Shown here piece by piece: positions 9,212-18,701 of a stretch of DNA of 64,000 bases. The notes beneath the pieces are model-generated. The model ran no database searches. It saw only the letters and a program-made list of their open reading frames with translations, and was not told where the DNA came from. The translations under genes and the position numbers were made by a program. Numbering within the stretch: the first letter of the stretch is position 1; every line of letters starts with the position of its first letter. Location of the stretch: assembly GCF_003349955.1 (NCBI RefSeq), contig NZ_QLKQ01000006.1, positions 83,565 to 147,564 of the forward strand, read 5' to 3'. This DNA is from Azospirillum brasilense. Its GTDB lineage: Bacteria > Pseudomonadota > Alphaproteobacteria > Azospirillales > Azospirillaceae.

Positions 9212-9760
9212 TCAGTCCTCTTGCGGGCGGGCCGGCTCAACCACGGTCATCAGGCCGCGCCGGGCGTCCCAGCCTATGGCGCGGCCGGTGAAGAGATCGA
9301 CCACGGTCAGCGAACGGCTCATGACACCCAGCCGGTCGCCAAGTTCACGATGGATGGGCGTGATGTCCTGCGTGGTGCCGATCAGGTAGGCGGTGTCCGA
9401 CAGCGGCACGATCCAGCGGGACAGCCGGCGAAGTTCCGCGGTGAAGGCGTCATAGACCGACGCCCCGGACGGGTCGGGAAGGCTCAGGCCCGGAATCGCT
9501 TGGTCCCAGGCGATCAGGACATTGCCGGCCACGCGGGTGCAGGGAGCGACCCAATCGGGCACGCCGTTGGCGTCGGTCATCGCCAGCGCGTAGGGCATGC
9601 TCGTCGCGGGCTCGGCGACGCCCAGGGCGATCGCGGGGGCGTAGGGAGACGTCGCCGCTTCGGCTTTCCAACGCGCGAGCACATCCCGTTGGCTGACCGG
9701 CGGTGGCGATGGCGGGGGCAGGGGCGGCGGGGCGGGCTTGCGGCGTGTCCATCCGAACAT
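9212..9760 (-). CDS. Unrecognised protein with proline-rich N-terminus
   Basis: A 182-aa protein of no family I recognise. A basic MFGWTRRK start is followed by a proline-rich linker (residues 9-22), then a compact alpha/beta region with the segments AGNVLIAWDQAIPGL and YLIGTTQDITPIH. There is no signal peptide or clear membrane helix. It starts 9 bases after the 415-aa gene stops and ends one base before the Mrr-like start, so it lies inside the defence operon. A role as an accessory to either neighbour is plausible but not shown. Confidence 0.6.
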   Translation of the reverse strand: MFGWTRRKPAPPPLPPPSPPPVSQRDVLARWKAEAATSPYAPAIALGVAEPATSMPYALAMTDANGVPDWVAPCTRVAGNVLIAWDQAIPGLSLPDPSGASVYDAFTAELRRLSRWIVPLSDTAYLIGTTQDITPIHRELGDRLGVMSRSLTVVDLFTGRAIGWDARRGLMTVVEPARPQED

Positions 9761-9769
9761 GCGATTCCT

Positions 9770-11017
9770 TCACCCCTCGGTCGGAGGTTCGCGCCGTGGC
9801 ACGGTGTCGATAGATGCGTGCTCGCCGCTGCCATCCGGCGCCTCGCGACGGTCGTCGAACCAGAGGTCGGACAGGACGGCGTTCGGCAATTCATGCGGCT
9901 CCCACTTGTCCGCATTGGCCCATTGGTCCGGGTCGAACCCGTCGTTCAGGAAGCTCCAGAGGGCGTCCTTGAACCGCCGCGCCAGATCGTCGGTGTCGAC
10001 CACGGCCTGGAGGTGGACGGTTTCCTCATAGCATTCGGTGATGGTGAACAGCGCCTTCCTCGGCTGATCGGTGCCGAGCAGCTCGAGTCGCCTGATCGGG
10101 CCTTCCTCATCGATTTCCAGAGCGACCTGGGTTTCTCCGGCGTCGATCCGCTTCGCCCATGCGACGATGTCGGCGAAGGGCGATTGGGAATCCGTGCATT
10201 CGATGCGGACGGTCCGCCCGTTGGCCGCGATGTCGAGCCAGATGGTGTAGTAACCGCTGAACCGGAGGGCGACGGACAGCCCGGCATCCGGCAAGTCGGG
10301 CCGCAGGGTGAAGTGGTCGGCGAGGCGCAATTCCGGGACCGTGACCGACAGCCGCGTCCCCCATTCTTCCAGCCAAGGGCCGATCCCGGCGGCGCGCCCG
10401 AACACCAGCGTCGTGGAGAGATGGGACCACGGAAAGGGCCGGTCGTCGAAGGGGGCGTGATACCACTCCAGCGCCTCGCCATAGCTGCGCCAGGGAAAGG
10501 GTTCGGTCGCCAGGACCTCGACGGTGCCTGCGGGATCGTCGCGCAGCCGGGTCACATGGTCGAAGCAGCGGTGCAGGGTGCCGAAGAGGGCCGGCGTGCG
10601 GGCGAGGCCCAGGAATCCGGCGGTGTCGCCATCCTGGAGCAGCGTGAAGCCGCCGCCGGCGGCGTCCAGCAGGGTCTGAGCCTCGCGCCGCCGCTCCGCC
10701 CGCTTGCGGCCATCGCGCGCCTTGAAGAGGCGGACGGTGTCTTCCAGCGCCTTGCGCACCGCCGGATCGCGGCAGGACGACACGGGAAGGATCAATCCGG
10801 CGTAGGTGCCGGCGGACATCGACGGCGACAGGTCGGCGATGCCGAACAGGCCGCGCCGCTCGTTGCCGGGGCCGCCGTCCTTGAACCGCCCCCGCCATGG
10901 ACTGCGTTCGGCCACCAGAAGGAAGGGGAATAGCGCGTCCAGACGACCGTCGAGCGCTCCCCATTCCAACTCGACCGGACCGCTCCGCAAGGGCCGTCCC
11001 CGCCTCTTGAGGCTCAT
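9770..11017 (-). CDS. Unrecognised 415-aa protein encoded directly after hsdS
   Basis: A complete 415-aa protein without a recognisable domain. It opens with a basic stretch (MSLKRRGRPLR), is rich in tryptophan and phenylalanine, has no signal peptide and ends with an acidic, hydrophilic tail. Its ATG overlaps the hsdS stop in an ATGA arrangement, showing translational coupling to the type I system. No restriction, methylase, helicase or nuclease motif is visible. Its place between hsdS and an Mrr-like nuclease makes an accessory defence role likely by context only. Confidence 0.62.
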   Translation of the reverse strand: MSLKRRGRPLRSGPVELEWGALDGRLDALFPFLLVAERSPWRGRFKDGGPGNERRGLFGIADLSPSMSAGTYAGLILPVSSCRDPAVRKALEDTVRLFKARDGRKRAERRREAQTLLDAAGGGFTLLQDGDTAGFLGLARTPALFGTLHRCFDHVTRLRDDPAGTVEVLATEPFPWRSYGEALEWYHAPFDDRPFPWSHLSTTLVFGRAAGIGPWLEEWGTRLSVTVPELRLADHFTLRPDLPDAGLSVALRFSGYYTIWLDIAANGRTVRIECTDSQSPFADIVAWAKRIDAGETQVALEIDEEGPIRRLELLGTDQPRKALFTITECYEETVHLQAVVDTDDLARRFKDALWSFLNDGFDPDQWANADKWEPHELPNAVLSDLWFDDRREAPDGSGEHASIDTVPRREPPTEG

Positions 11018-12435
11018 GCCGACGCCTTTCCCCCACCGCGCCGCCCGCGCCGGGGAGCGACGCCCGCCGCCGCGCGCTCGGCGCGGATGCGCTCCAGCAG
11101 GACGGAGGCCGGCTCGTCGTTCGGGTCCTGCGGCACCAACTCGCCCCGGAACGCTTTGGCGAGGATGGATTGGTCGAGGGTAGCGAGGCGGGACTCGTTC
11201 TCGAGGCTAACCTGTTCGAGCCGATCTATCGCGGCGAAGGCTTGGTCGATCCGCCGATTGATGACAGCGCGCTCGCCCGGCGGCGGCACCGGCACCGGAA
11301 GTTCTTTAAGCGTCGCCCCGCTGATCTTCGGCATGTTGCCCGCGGTGCCCGTGGCACGCTCTCTCAGCCAACGGCGCGCTGACTGGCCGTTCATATAGCG
11401 CCAGAAGTACGTGCGCAGTGAAGGGTCCGCGATCCGCACCCGCATCATCAAGTCAGGATAAATAAAACTCTTTTCTGCTCCTTGATAGATCGCGGTTGCT
11501 CCAAGGTATTCCAGTGAGTTGGCGCGTTGGACAAGTATGTCGCCGCTTCTCAACCAGAACTTCGAATCTTCTGATATGACCTCAAGCAACTTCTTTATGG
11601 TCGAGCCGTCTAGGATCATCCTGCCGGATGTGGTCGCTGACAATCGAAGGCTAGCTGTTCCGTTGCCATCGGGCGCGGCCTTCGGTGAATACCCATTGGT
11701 CGGGCCTTCGTCGATGATCTCGGCAGTTGTCCTCCAGGCCCAGCCAGTGGGCAACCCGTCTTCTGCTGCGTCTCGATCATTCCGCCACTCCGCCGTCAGT
11801 TCGCCGCGGAAGGCGGCGGCGAGGATGGATTGACGGTAGCGGTCGATCAGCGTCGGCAGCGAGTCCAGTGCCTCACGCGCCCCGCGTGACCGGGCCGTCA
11901 GCGCCTCGATCTTCTCGACGATGCGGCGCTGCTCGGGGAGGGGGGCCAATGGAATTGGCGCCTGCTTGAGATCTTGAATGTTGATCCGCAATCGGCCAAT
12001 CCCGTGACTTAGCTCCTCAATGGCTTTCCGACCAATGGGTGAGTTGAGCCAATGCATGACAAACCGACGCTCAACGTGCTGCGTGGGCTTAAAGCGCAAA
12101 CAATCGGCCTTTACCAGCGCTGGGCCGATGTTTTCTGGAACTTCGCAGCAGCGTCCAACGGGCTCCGCGAGGGCCGCCACAACCAAATCCCCTGGTCCAA
12201 TGGCATGCTTCTCCAGCTCTTGGAAATGGGACTTTTCAATGAATGCCCGGTCCGTGTCATTGAACGTTCCGGCACCGATGTTGCCGAGCCGTACGACGCG
12301 AACGCCCGAAGCCACATAGTGGGCCGACTTCAGCTTGCTGCCAAAGGGACCATCGGTGAGCGAGTTCGGTTCCGGGGCGGGCAAATCGCCTATTTCGGCA
12401 GCGGCCCACCCTGTCGGCAACTCCTGCCCGCTCAT
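11014..12435 (-). CDS. hsdS: Type I restriction-modification specificity subunit HsdS
   Basis: A 473-aa DNA-recognition subunit that directs HsdM and HsdR to a bipartite site. The two half-repeats are plain. Each starts with LPTGW followed by a variable target-recognition domain, then a conserved helical spacer (PLPEQRRIVEKIEALTARSRG and PPPGERAVINRRIDQAFAAIDRL). Each repeat ends with SILAAAFRGEL or SILAKAFRGEL. The start at 12435 (MSGQELPTGW) overlaps the hsdM stop as ATGA, which decides it over a longer open frame. Parts of both recognition domains are less GC-rich than the spacers, as is usual for exchanged specificity domains. The stop overlaps the start of the 415-aa gene. Confidence 0.93.
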   Translation of the reverse strand: MSGQELPTGWAAAEIGDLPAPEPNSLTDGPFGSKLKSAHYVASGVRVVRLGNIGAGTFNDTDRAFIEKSHFQELEKHAIGPGDLVVAALAEPVGRCCEVPENIGPALVKADCLRFKPTQHVERRFVMHWLNSPIGRKAIEELSHGIGRLRINIQDLKQAPIPLAPLPEQRRIVEKIEALTARSRGAREALDSLPTLIDRYRQSILAAAFRGELTAEWRNDRDAAEDGLPTGWAWRTTAEIIDEGPTNGYSPKAAPDGNGTASLRLSATTSGRMILDGSTIKKLLEVISEDSKFWLRSGDILVQRANSLEYLGATAIYQGAEKSFIYPDLMMRVRIADPSLRTYFWRYMNGQSARRWLRERATGTAGNMPKISGATLKELPVPVPPPGERAVINRRIDQAFAAIDRLEQVSLENESRLATLDQSILAKAFRGELVPQDPNDEPASVLLERIRAERAAAGVAPRRGRRGGGKASA

Positions 12436-13883
12436 TCCGCGGCCTCCGCCACGGCGTCGCCCGCCGCTTCGTCCGCTTCCAGCAGGTCGGACAGCGCCTC
12501 CATCTCCTCCAGCGCGGTGCGTAGCGCGTCCATAATCTCGGCGGCGATCACGTCCGGTTCGGGCAACTCCGTCTCGGCGCTGTCGTCGCGCAGCCACGCG
12601 ATGTCCAGGTTGTCGTTGCGCGCGGCGATCTGCTCGCGGGTGAAGCGGCGGAAGCGGCCTTGCTCGCCCTCGTCCACGCGCGGGGACTTGCCCAGCGGGT
12701 CGGGGCCGTAGGCGGCCTCGAACGGGGCGAAGTGGTCGCGGGTCAGGGGGCGGGTCTTGCCGAACTGCGGCATGTTGGAGCGCAGGTCGTAGATCCAGAC
12801 CTCCCCGGTGTTGCCCCGGTCGGTCTGGCCGCGCGTGAAGAACAGGACGTTGGTCTTGACGCCCTGGCTATAGAAGATGCCGGTCGGCAGGCGAAGGATG
12901 GTGTGCAGGTCGCACTTGTCCATCAGGTCGCGGCGGATGTCGCGGCCGGCGTTGTCCTCGAACAGCACGTTGTCGGGCAGCACCACCGCCGCCCGCCCGC
13001 CGGGCCGCAGGCCCCGGTAGATGTGCTGGAGGAAGGCCAACTGCTTGTTGGAGGTGGGGTAGGTGAAGTCGTCGCGACTCGGCAGGCCGCCGCCCTTCTT
13101 CGTCCCGAAGGGCGGGTTGGTCAGGACGACATGCGCCTTCGGCAGCCGGGTCCCCTGCTCCGACAGCGCGTCGCTGAGCTGGAGGTCGCCGGTGACGTCG
13201 TGCAGCATCAGGTTCATCAGCCCCAGCCGGTGGGCGTCCGGTACCAGTTCCATCCCGCAGAAGGCGGTGTGGCGCTGGAAGTACTGCTCGGCTTCCGTCA
13301 GGTCCCACAGGTTGTTGGTGTGGGTCTTGATCCAGCGGTCGGCGGCGATCAGGAACCCGCCGGTGCCCGCCGCCGGGTCCTGCACGTACTCGCCGGCCTT
13401 CGGCTGCATCAGCGCGACCATGCTGTCGATCAGCGGGCGCGGCGTGAAGTACTGGCCGGCGCCCGACTTCTTTTCCGTCGCGTTGCGCTCAAGCAGGCCC
13501 TCGTACATGTTGCCGAGGCCCTCTTCCCGCGCCGAGTACCAATCCAGCCCGTCGATCGCCTCGACCAGCGCCTTGAGGATGCGCGGCTGGCGCAGGCTGG
13601 TCTGCGCGTTCTGGAAGATTGCCTGCACCTGCGACGACCCGTAGGTGCCCAGGTGGATCAGCATCTCCTTGTAGAAGGTGAGCTGTTCTAGCCCCTGGCG
13701 CCGGCTGACGTCGGTCCAGCGGTAGCCGTCCGGCAACTGCTCCTCCGCCCCCGTCTCCGCCGCCATTTTCAAGAAGATCAGGTAGGTCAGCTCGGTGACG
13801 TACTGGTGGTAGGTGATCCCATCATCCCGCAGGATGTGGCACAGGCCCCAGAGCTTGGAGACGATGTCGGTGGTGGCGGTCAT
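12432..13883 (-). CDS. hsdM: Type I restriction-modification DNA methyltransferase HsdM
   Basis: A 483-aa N6-adenine methyltransferase subunit. The N-terminal helical HsdM_N domain (LWGLCHILRDDGITYHQYVTEL) is followed by the SAM-binding motif I DPAAGTGGF (about residue 168) and the catalytic motif IV NPPF (about 254). Length is normal for the family. It would form the M2S methylase with HsdS and protect host DNA. Coupling is tight on both sides: its ATG overlaps the stop of the acidic 118-aa gene, and its stop overlaps the hsdS start. No key motif is missing. Confidence 0.95.
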   Translation of the reverse strand: MTATTDIVSKLWGLCHILRDDGITYHQYVTELTYLIFLKMAAETGAEEQLPDGYRWTDVSRRQGLEQLTFYKEMLIHLGTYGSSQVQAIFQNAQTSLRQPRILKALVEAIDGLDWYSAREEGLGNMYEGLLERNATEKKSGAGQYFTPRPLIDSMVALMQPKAGEYVQDPAAGTGGFLIAADRWIKTHTNNLWDLTEAEQYFQRHTAFCGMELVPDAHRLGLMNLMLHDVTGDLQLSDALSEQGTRLPKAHVVLTNPPFGTKKGGGLPSRDDFTYPTSNKQLAFLQHIYRGLRPGGRAAVVLPDNVLFEDNAGRDIRRDLMDKCDLHTILRLPTGIFYSQGVKTNVLFFTRGQTDRGNTGEVWIYDLRSNMPQFGKTRPLTRDHFAPFEAAYGPDPLGKSPRVDEGEQGRFRRFTREQIAARNDNLDIAWLRDDSAETELPEPDVIAAEIMDALRTALEEMEALSDLLEADEAAGDAVAEAAE

Positions 13884-14236
13884 TCTTGCTCGTGGTCATC
13901 GAAAAAAGACGAGGTGTCGACGGTCATATCGGAGATTACGGCTTCGCCGTCCTTGATCGACACGGTGAACGCTCCGGGGAAGGCGTCGTGAAAACTCTCA
14001 TCGCCATCTTTGTCGCGGTAGTTCAGGCTGACATAGATGTTTGCCGGAACTTTCAGTTCATCGTTCTCTACAGCGATTTCGTCCTCGAAAACCTCGACGT
14101 CTTCAATCTCTGTGTATGATGAAAGCTCTTCCAGGTGGCGCCATCCTGTAAAGCGGTGAAAGTCGTCGCCGGTCAGCTCATGAATGGCATCCGCGATTTT
14201 CCGTGGGTCGCTCGGATTGATTTCAGATTCTTCCAT
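13880..14236 (-). CDS. Small acidic protein of unknown family between FRG protein and HsdM
   Basis: A 118-aa strongly acidic protein, rich in Asp and Glu throughout, with no recognised domain, signal or membrane helix. It starts 12 bases after the FRG-domain gene stops, and its own stop overlaps the hsdM ATG as ATGA. Placement directly after a possible toxin-like FRG protein, together with its small size and acidity, would suit an antitoxin-like or DNA-mimic partner. That is an inference from context; nothing in the sequence proves it. Confidence 0.6.
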   Translation of the reverse strand: MEESEINPSDPRKIADAIHELTGDDFHRFTGWRHLEELSSYTEIEDVEVFEDEIAVENDELKVPANIYVSLNYRDKDGDESFHDAFPGAFTVSIKDGEAVISDMTVDTSSFFDDHEQE

Positions 14237-14248
14237 TGCCGCCCCCTT

Positions 14249-14998
14249 TCAGTAGCTGACCTTGCCAACGGCGATGCCCTGGCGATATTGCCACTCCAGG
14301 CTTTGGCAAAGCCCATCGAGATCGGCCATGATATGGGCATAGTCGATACCGAGATAGAACAGCTTCCTGCGGAAATACCCTCCGGCCTTGGCGGGTATTT
14401 TGAAGATGTTCCTTTCGGCGTTGGGAGGCAGCCAATCGGCGTCCGGAGGATTGTGGACGGTGAAGAAACCCTTCTGAGACAGGAGGCGAGCGTCGTTGAC
14501 CATCGGAATGACGAATCGTACGCCCTCCACGGCAAAGGGATCGGTTTCCTTCGCCGTGTCCACCAACATCCTGTCCGTCACCCTGACCGAGTAGACCGCC
14601 GCTTCGGCGCTGTCCTTCTGAGTGGCGACGGCGAAGAAGGCCGCCACCAGGGGATTGCTGGTCCAGTCGAGCAACCGCGTCGGCAAGCCATGATGCTGTG
14701 CCAGGGCCAGCCATTCCCAATCGGACGGTTCGTGGCCCGACAGATGAACCCGTGCGCGGCGCTTGAAGCTGTTGAACAGGCGGCGTTCGCGCAGGGCGTC
14801 GTATCCATTGGGCGACACCGCATTGTCGCGACCGGATTTGGGCCGAAGCCGATGGCCAATGTCTGAAACACCCCGGAACATGCAATTCGCCGCCTCGCGG
14901 GAATCAAGAAATTCCATGAACCTGTTCCAGCACTCCGCTCCCTCGCGGCGGCTCTGCCGTGTCTCATTGATTCGATGAGTTAAAGCACTGTCCGTCAT
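14249..14998 (-). CDS. FRG-domain protein
   Basis: A 249-aa protein of the FRG family, named for the motif seen here at residues 41-43 (CMFRGVSD). A second family signature, LALAQHHGLPTRLLDWT, lies at about 97-113 and is followed by NPLVAAFFAV. FRG domains occur in many defence loci; their biochemical activity is not settled. The ATG overlaps the hsdR stop by one base (TGATG), so the gene is coupled to the type I system even though it is not a core subunit. All family motifs appear intact. Confidence 0.85.
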   Translation of the reverse strand: MTDSALTHRINETRQSRREGAECWNRFMEFLDSREAANCMFRGVSDIGHRLRPKSGRDNAVSPNGYDALRERRLFNSFKRRARVHLSGHEPSDWEWLALAQHHGLPTRLLDWTSNPLVAAFFAVATQKDSAEAAVYSVRVTDRMLVDTAKETDPFAVEGVRFVIPMVNDARLLSQKGFFTVHNPPDADWLPPNAERNIFKIPAKAGGYFRRKLFYLGIDYAHIMADLDGLCQSLEWQYRQGIAVGKVSY

Positions 14999-17900
14999 CA
15001 GCCAGCCTTCTCCCAGACAAAACTGCCGAGTTCATTCAGAATCGCCGCCAAGCGCCCGTCGAACACCCGGTCCAGCCGCGCGAACCCACCGCCCTGCTGA
15101 CGGAACTCACCCTGGTTTAGAACCTCGCGGTCGACGATGACTTCCTTCTTCATCTGCCGCCCGATCCGTTCCAGCCAGTCGCGTTGCGCCTTCGTCCAGG
15201 GCTGGCTGGATAGCACCCGGCGCATTGCCCGGTCCACCCGCTCGTCGTAGGGGACCAGCGGGTCGCCCAGCGCGGCCTGCCGGATGTAGCCGATGACCGA
15301 GGCCGCAATGTCGGCATTCGTCGCGTCGCGGAAGGCGGCGCGCAGTTCGGCCTCGCCGAAGCCGTCGCGCTCCAGCAGCAGGCGGACCTCGCGAAGCTGG
15401 GCGCGGGTCAGCTCGCGGGGGCGGTTGGCGACGGCGTTGAGCGCCGGGACTTGGTTCAGGTTCTCCGCCAGATAGCGGCGGAAGCTGGCAAGGTAGTCCT
15501 CGGGCCGGGTGATGTTCGGACCGTAGCCGGTCTCCTCGTGCCGGAACTCATCGGCCCCGCCGTAGAGCGGCACATGGATGGGGTCGTCGGCGACGCGGGT
15601 GTCGAGCAGCTCCATCAGGACGCGATGCTCGAGGAGGGTGCGGGCCGCTTCCTCCGGCGGAGCGTCCTTGACGCGGCGGATGAAGCTGTCCGGGTCGGTG
15701 CCGGCCAGCTCACGGAACCGGCGCTCGCCGGCTTCCGACAGGCGGCGGCGCTTGCGGTGCAGCTTGGCGACGATCTGGCCGACCAGCCAGCGCGCCTGCT
15801 GGGCGCGGCGCTCGGCGACCTCCGGGGCTGCGGGCGGCCCCTCGAACGGCGCCTGTTCCTCTTCGGCGAAGCCGGTCGGCGGCAGCGCCGGCGCGGGGGC
15901 CGGAAGGGGCGTGCCGGTGGCCTCGGCCAGTTCCTCCATCAGCGTGGCGAAGGTGATGTTGGGGTTGGCGACGACCGGCCGCATCTCTGTCAGGTCCTGC
16001 ATCGCGGCGTAGAGGCCGACCGCGTCGAAGATGCGGAAGGCTGTCTTGTGCCGGCCGGGACCGAACAGGTCCTCGCACAGGCGGGTGCCGCGACCGATCA
16101 TCTGCTCGTACAGGATGCGGCTGTTGACCCTGCGGATGAAGACGAGGTTGACGATCTCCGGCACGTCGATGCCCGTGGTCAGCAGGTCCACGGTGACCGC
16201 GACCTTGGGCAGGGCCTCGTTCTTGAAGCGGCGGATCTGGCGCATCGGGTCGTCCGAGCGCCCGGTGATCTTGGCGACCGTGTCGTTCTCCACGGCGCCG
16301 TAGCGGGCGGCGAAGGCGGTGCGCAAGGCGCCGACCACCATGTCGGCGTGCAGGTCGGTGGCGCAGAAGACCAGCGTCTTCCCCGGAAGGCCGGGGTCGA
16401 TGTGGCCGGCGAGCCACTCGGCGATGACCCGGTTGAAGTCCGGCGTCAGGACCCTGCGGTTGAAGTCCTGCACGTCGAACCGGACCTCATCGTCCAGATG
16501 GATGAGGTCGAGCTGTCCGGTCCGGGTGTCGAGGACGTCCACCCGCTCCCCGGCGTCCCAGTGGATGCCTTCCTGGCTGAGCGCGGTGTGGGCGCGGATG
16601 GGCGGCTCGTGGTCGACCAGCCAGCCGTCGATCACCGCCTCCTGGTAGGTGTAGCGGACGACCGGCTCGCCGAAGATCTCCACGGTGTGCAGTGCCGGAG
16701 TCGCCGTCAGCCCGACCTTCACCGCGTCGAAGCGGTCGAGCACGCGGCGGTACTTGGAGACGTAGTCGTCCTGGCTGCGGAAGCTCAGCTCCTCGTCGCC
16801 CATCTCGCGGTCGAGCAGGTAGCCGCGATGGCACTCGTCGACGACGATGCAGTCGTACTGGTCGATCGCCGGCGGCTCCTCGCCGTAGAGGACGCGCTTG
16901 ACCAGGGCCTGGACGGTGGCGATGTGCAGCTTCGTCTCGGCGTCGGGAACGATGTCGCCCAGCTCTTTCACCGCGAAGATGTCGGCGAAGACCTGATGGT
17001 GCTCCATCCGCGTTTCCTTGAACGCGTTGCCGGCCTGCTCGCCCAGCGCCGTACGGTCGACCAGGAACAGGATGCGGCGGAAGCGCTGCGCCTTCAGCAG
17101 GCGATAGACCAGCGCGATGCAGGTCTTGGTCTTGCCGGTGCCGGTCGCCATCGCGACCAGGATCTCGCGCCGGCCGGTGGAGATCGCCTCCTCGACGGCG
17201 CGGATGGCGCGCTGCTGGTAGTCGCGCAGGGGGAAGTTGAAGGCAAACGGGTCGTGCGACAGCCGGGCGTCGGCGGCGCGCGGGTCGTTGCGCAGCGCCT
17301 CGAGGAGGCCGGCGGGGGTGTACCAGCCGTCCAGCGCCTTGGCGAGGTTCTTCGGGTGGCGGCCGTCGCGGAACCAGATGCCCGACAGCGCCTCGAACTG
17401 GCGCAGGAAGGGGCGGCCGTTCGTCGAGAACAGGAAGGGGACGCGCAGGTCGCCCCAAGGCCCCTCCACCGGCGGCTGCTCGTCTCCGCGCGGGACGTAG
17501 CCGCGGCTGTAGCGCTCTGCCCGGTTGATGAACTCCGACACGTTGGCGTTGGCGCGCTTGGCCTCGACCATGCCGACGATGGTCAGGCCGGCGAACAGCG
17601 CGTAGTCGGCCACGCCGTCGGCGGTGGGCCACTCGGCGATCGCCAGGTTGCGCCCCTTCTGCGGGCGGGCGCCGGCGGCGTGGGTGAGCACTTCGCTATC
17701 CGCCTCCCAGCCCGCGTCGCGGAGCTGGGCGTCAATCAGGCGGCGGGTCTCGCGCTCGTCGAGGTCGATGCCCTGGCCGATGGCGTAGGCCACCTCGACG
17801 CGGTCCTGGATGGCCTCCGCCGGCTCGCTCGCCGCCTGGGCCTGGGCGGCGGTCAGCTCGGCCTCGAGTCGCGCGCGGTCGGCGTCGGCCTCCTGGGCGA

Positions 17901-18510
17901 GCCGCTCCCACGACTGGCGCTCGGCCTCGGCGCGGGCGGCGCGCTCCTCGGCGGACAGGCGGCGATCGGCCTCGGCCTGGGCCGCCGCCTGAGCCTCCGC
18001 CGCCATGCGCTCGTGCGCCGACTGCCGTTCGGCGAGCTCGCCGCGCAGCCGATCCAGTTCGGCCTTCAGCGCGGCGCCCTCGGCGCGCGGGTCCGGCGGC
18101 GGGACGAATGGGCTTGGCGCGAAGGCGCGATCGCCGGTGATGGTCCGGTGGAACCAGACTCCCAGCGTCCGGGCGTTCTTCAGGCAGGACAGCGCCATCC
18201 GATGATCGCCGTCGAGATCGTGCGCGGCGTCGTTCCGGGCTTTGCGGAGGAAGTGGAAGAGGTCGCCGACCTCGCGGGTCAGCACGCCGCGATCGCGGAG
18301 GCGGCGCAGCAGGTCGGCCTGCTTTTCCTCTGGGGAGGTCCACATGCCGAGCTTGGCGGCCGTCAGCTGCGCCAGGAGTTCGGCGAACTGCCCGATCTTG
18401 ATGATAGAGGTGTTCGCGTCCTCGGCGAAGAAGCGCTCGGCCAGGGCGCCCAGCCGTTCGAGCTGGACATCATGCCGTGCCAGGAACCCGAAATTGGACG
18501 AACGCGCCAC
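14998..18510 (-). CDS. hsdR: Type I restriction-modification motor/nuclease subunit HsdR
   Basis: A 1170-aa restriction subunit that translocates and cuts unmodified DNA. Order of parts: an N-terminal helical DUF4145-like region (about 1-130); an Ala/Glu/Arg-rich coiled coil (about 135-225); a PD-(D/E)xK HSDR_N nuclease core with ADYALFAG and GMVEAKR (about 300-315); a helicase with GTGKTKT (about 453), DECHRGY (about 557) and LTATP; and an EcoEI-type C-terminal region. It is first in the minus-strand operon, so the promoter should lie in the roughly 190 bases upstream of 18510. Unusually, an FRG gene and an acidic protein separate it from hsdM. All catalytic motifs are present. Confidence 0.95.
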   Translation of the reverse strand: MARSSNFGFLARHDVQLERLGALAERFFAEDANTSIIKIGQFAELLAQLTAAKLGMWTSPEEKQADLLRRLRDRGVLTREVGDLFHFLRKARNDAAHDLDGDHRMALSCLKNARTLGVWFHRTITGDRAFAPSPFVPPPDPRAEGAALKAELDRLRGELAERQSAHERMAAEAQAAAQAEADRRLSAEERAARAEAERQSWERLAQEADADRARLEAELTAAQAQAASEPAEAIQDRVEVAYAIGQGIDLDERETRRLIDAQLRDAGWEADSEVLTHAAGARPQKGRNLAIAEWPTADGVADYALFAGLTIVGMVEAKRANANVSEFINRAERYSRGYVPRGDEQPPVEGPWGDLRVPFLFSTNGRPFLRQFEALSGIWFRDGRHPKNLAKALDGWYTPAGLLEALRNDPRAADARLSHDPFAFNFPLRDYQQRAIRAVEEAISTGRREILVAMATGTGKTKTCIALVYRLLKAQRFRRILFLVDRTALGEQAGNAFKETRMEHHQVFADIFAVKELGDIVPDAETKLHIATVQALVKRVLYGEEPPAIDQYDCIVVDECHRGYLLDREMGDEELSFRSQDDYVSKYRRVLDRFDAVKVGLTATPALHTVEIFGEPVVRYTYQEAVIDGWLVDHEPPIRAHTALSQEGIHWDAGERVDVLDTRTGQLDLIHLDDEVRFDVQDFNRRVLTPDFNRVIAEWLAGHIDPGLPGKTLVFCATDLHADMVVGALRTAFAARYGAVENDTVAKITGRSDDPMRQIRRFKNEALPKVAVTVDLLTTGIDVPEIVNLVFIRRVNSRILYEQMIGRGTRLCEDLFGPGRHKTAFRIFDAVGLYAAMQDLTEMRPVVANPNITFATLMEELAEATGTPLPAPAPALPPTGFAEEEQAPFEGPPAAPEVAERRAQQARWLVGQIVAKLHRKRRRLSEAGERRFRELAGTDPDSFIRRVKDAPPEEAARTLLEHRVLMELLDTRVADDPIHVPLYGGADEFRHEETGYGPNITRPEDYLASFRRYLAENLNQVPALNAVANRPRELTRAQLREVRLLLERDGFGEAELRAAFRDATNADIAASVIGYIRQAALGDPLVPYDERVDRAMRRVLSSQPWTKAQRDWLERIGRQMKKEVIVDREVLNQGEFRQQGGGFARLDRVFDGRLAAILNELGSFVWEKAG

Positions 18511-18701
18511 AAGAATTCTCCCGCTGGTAGAATGTTTTACACGCGGTGGGCTGCGGTGTCACCTGAATCAATCGCGTGATGGTTGGGGGTGAGCGTCCTT
18601 AGCGAAAGTCATGGGGTGATCTGATCACGCCGCCCATGCTCTATCGAACACAGCAGGCGATCTCACCTGCGCGGGTTCGCCGGCGATCCGGTGGTGCCGC
18701 T
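18511..18701. other. Non-coding stretch upstream of hsdR
   Basis: This stretch has no gene and presumably contains the promoter of the defence operon reading left. I see no convincing promoter boxes and no terminator. It ends where the insertion-sequence scar begins. Confidence 0.4.

Noticed and set aside
15451..18579. A 1042-aa open frame antisense to hsdR, and similar long frames opposite the helicase halves
   Set aside because: Mirror frames of GC-rich genes; no ribosome-binding site, no motifs, and the opposite strand holds complete helicase and nuclease motifs.
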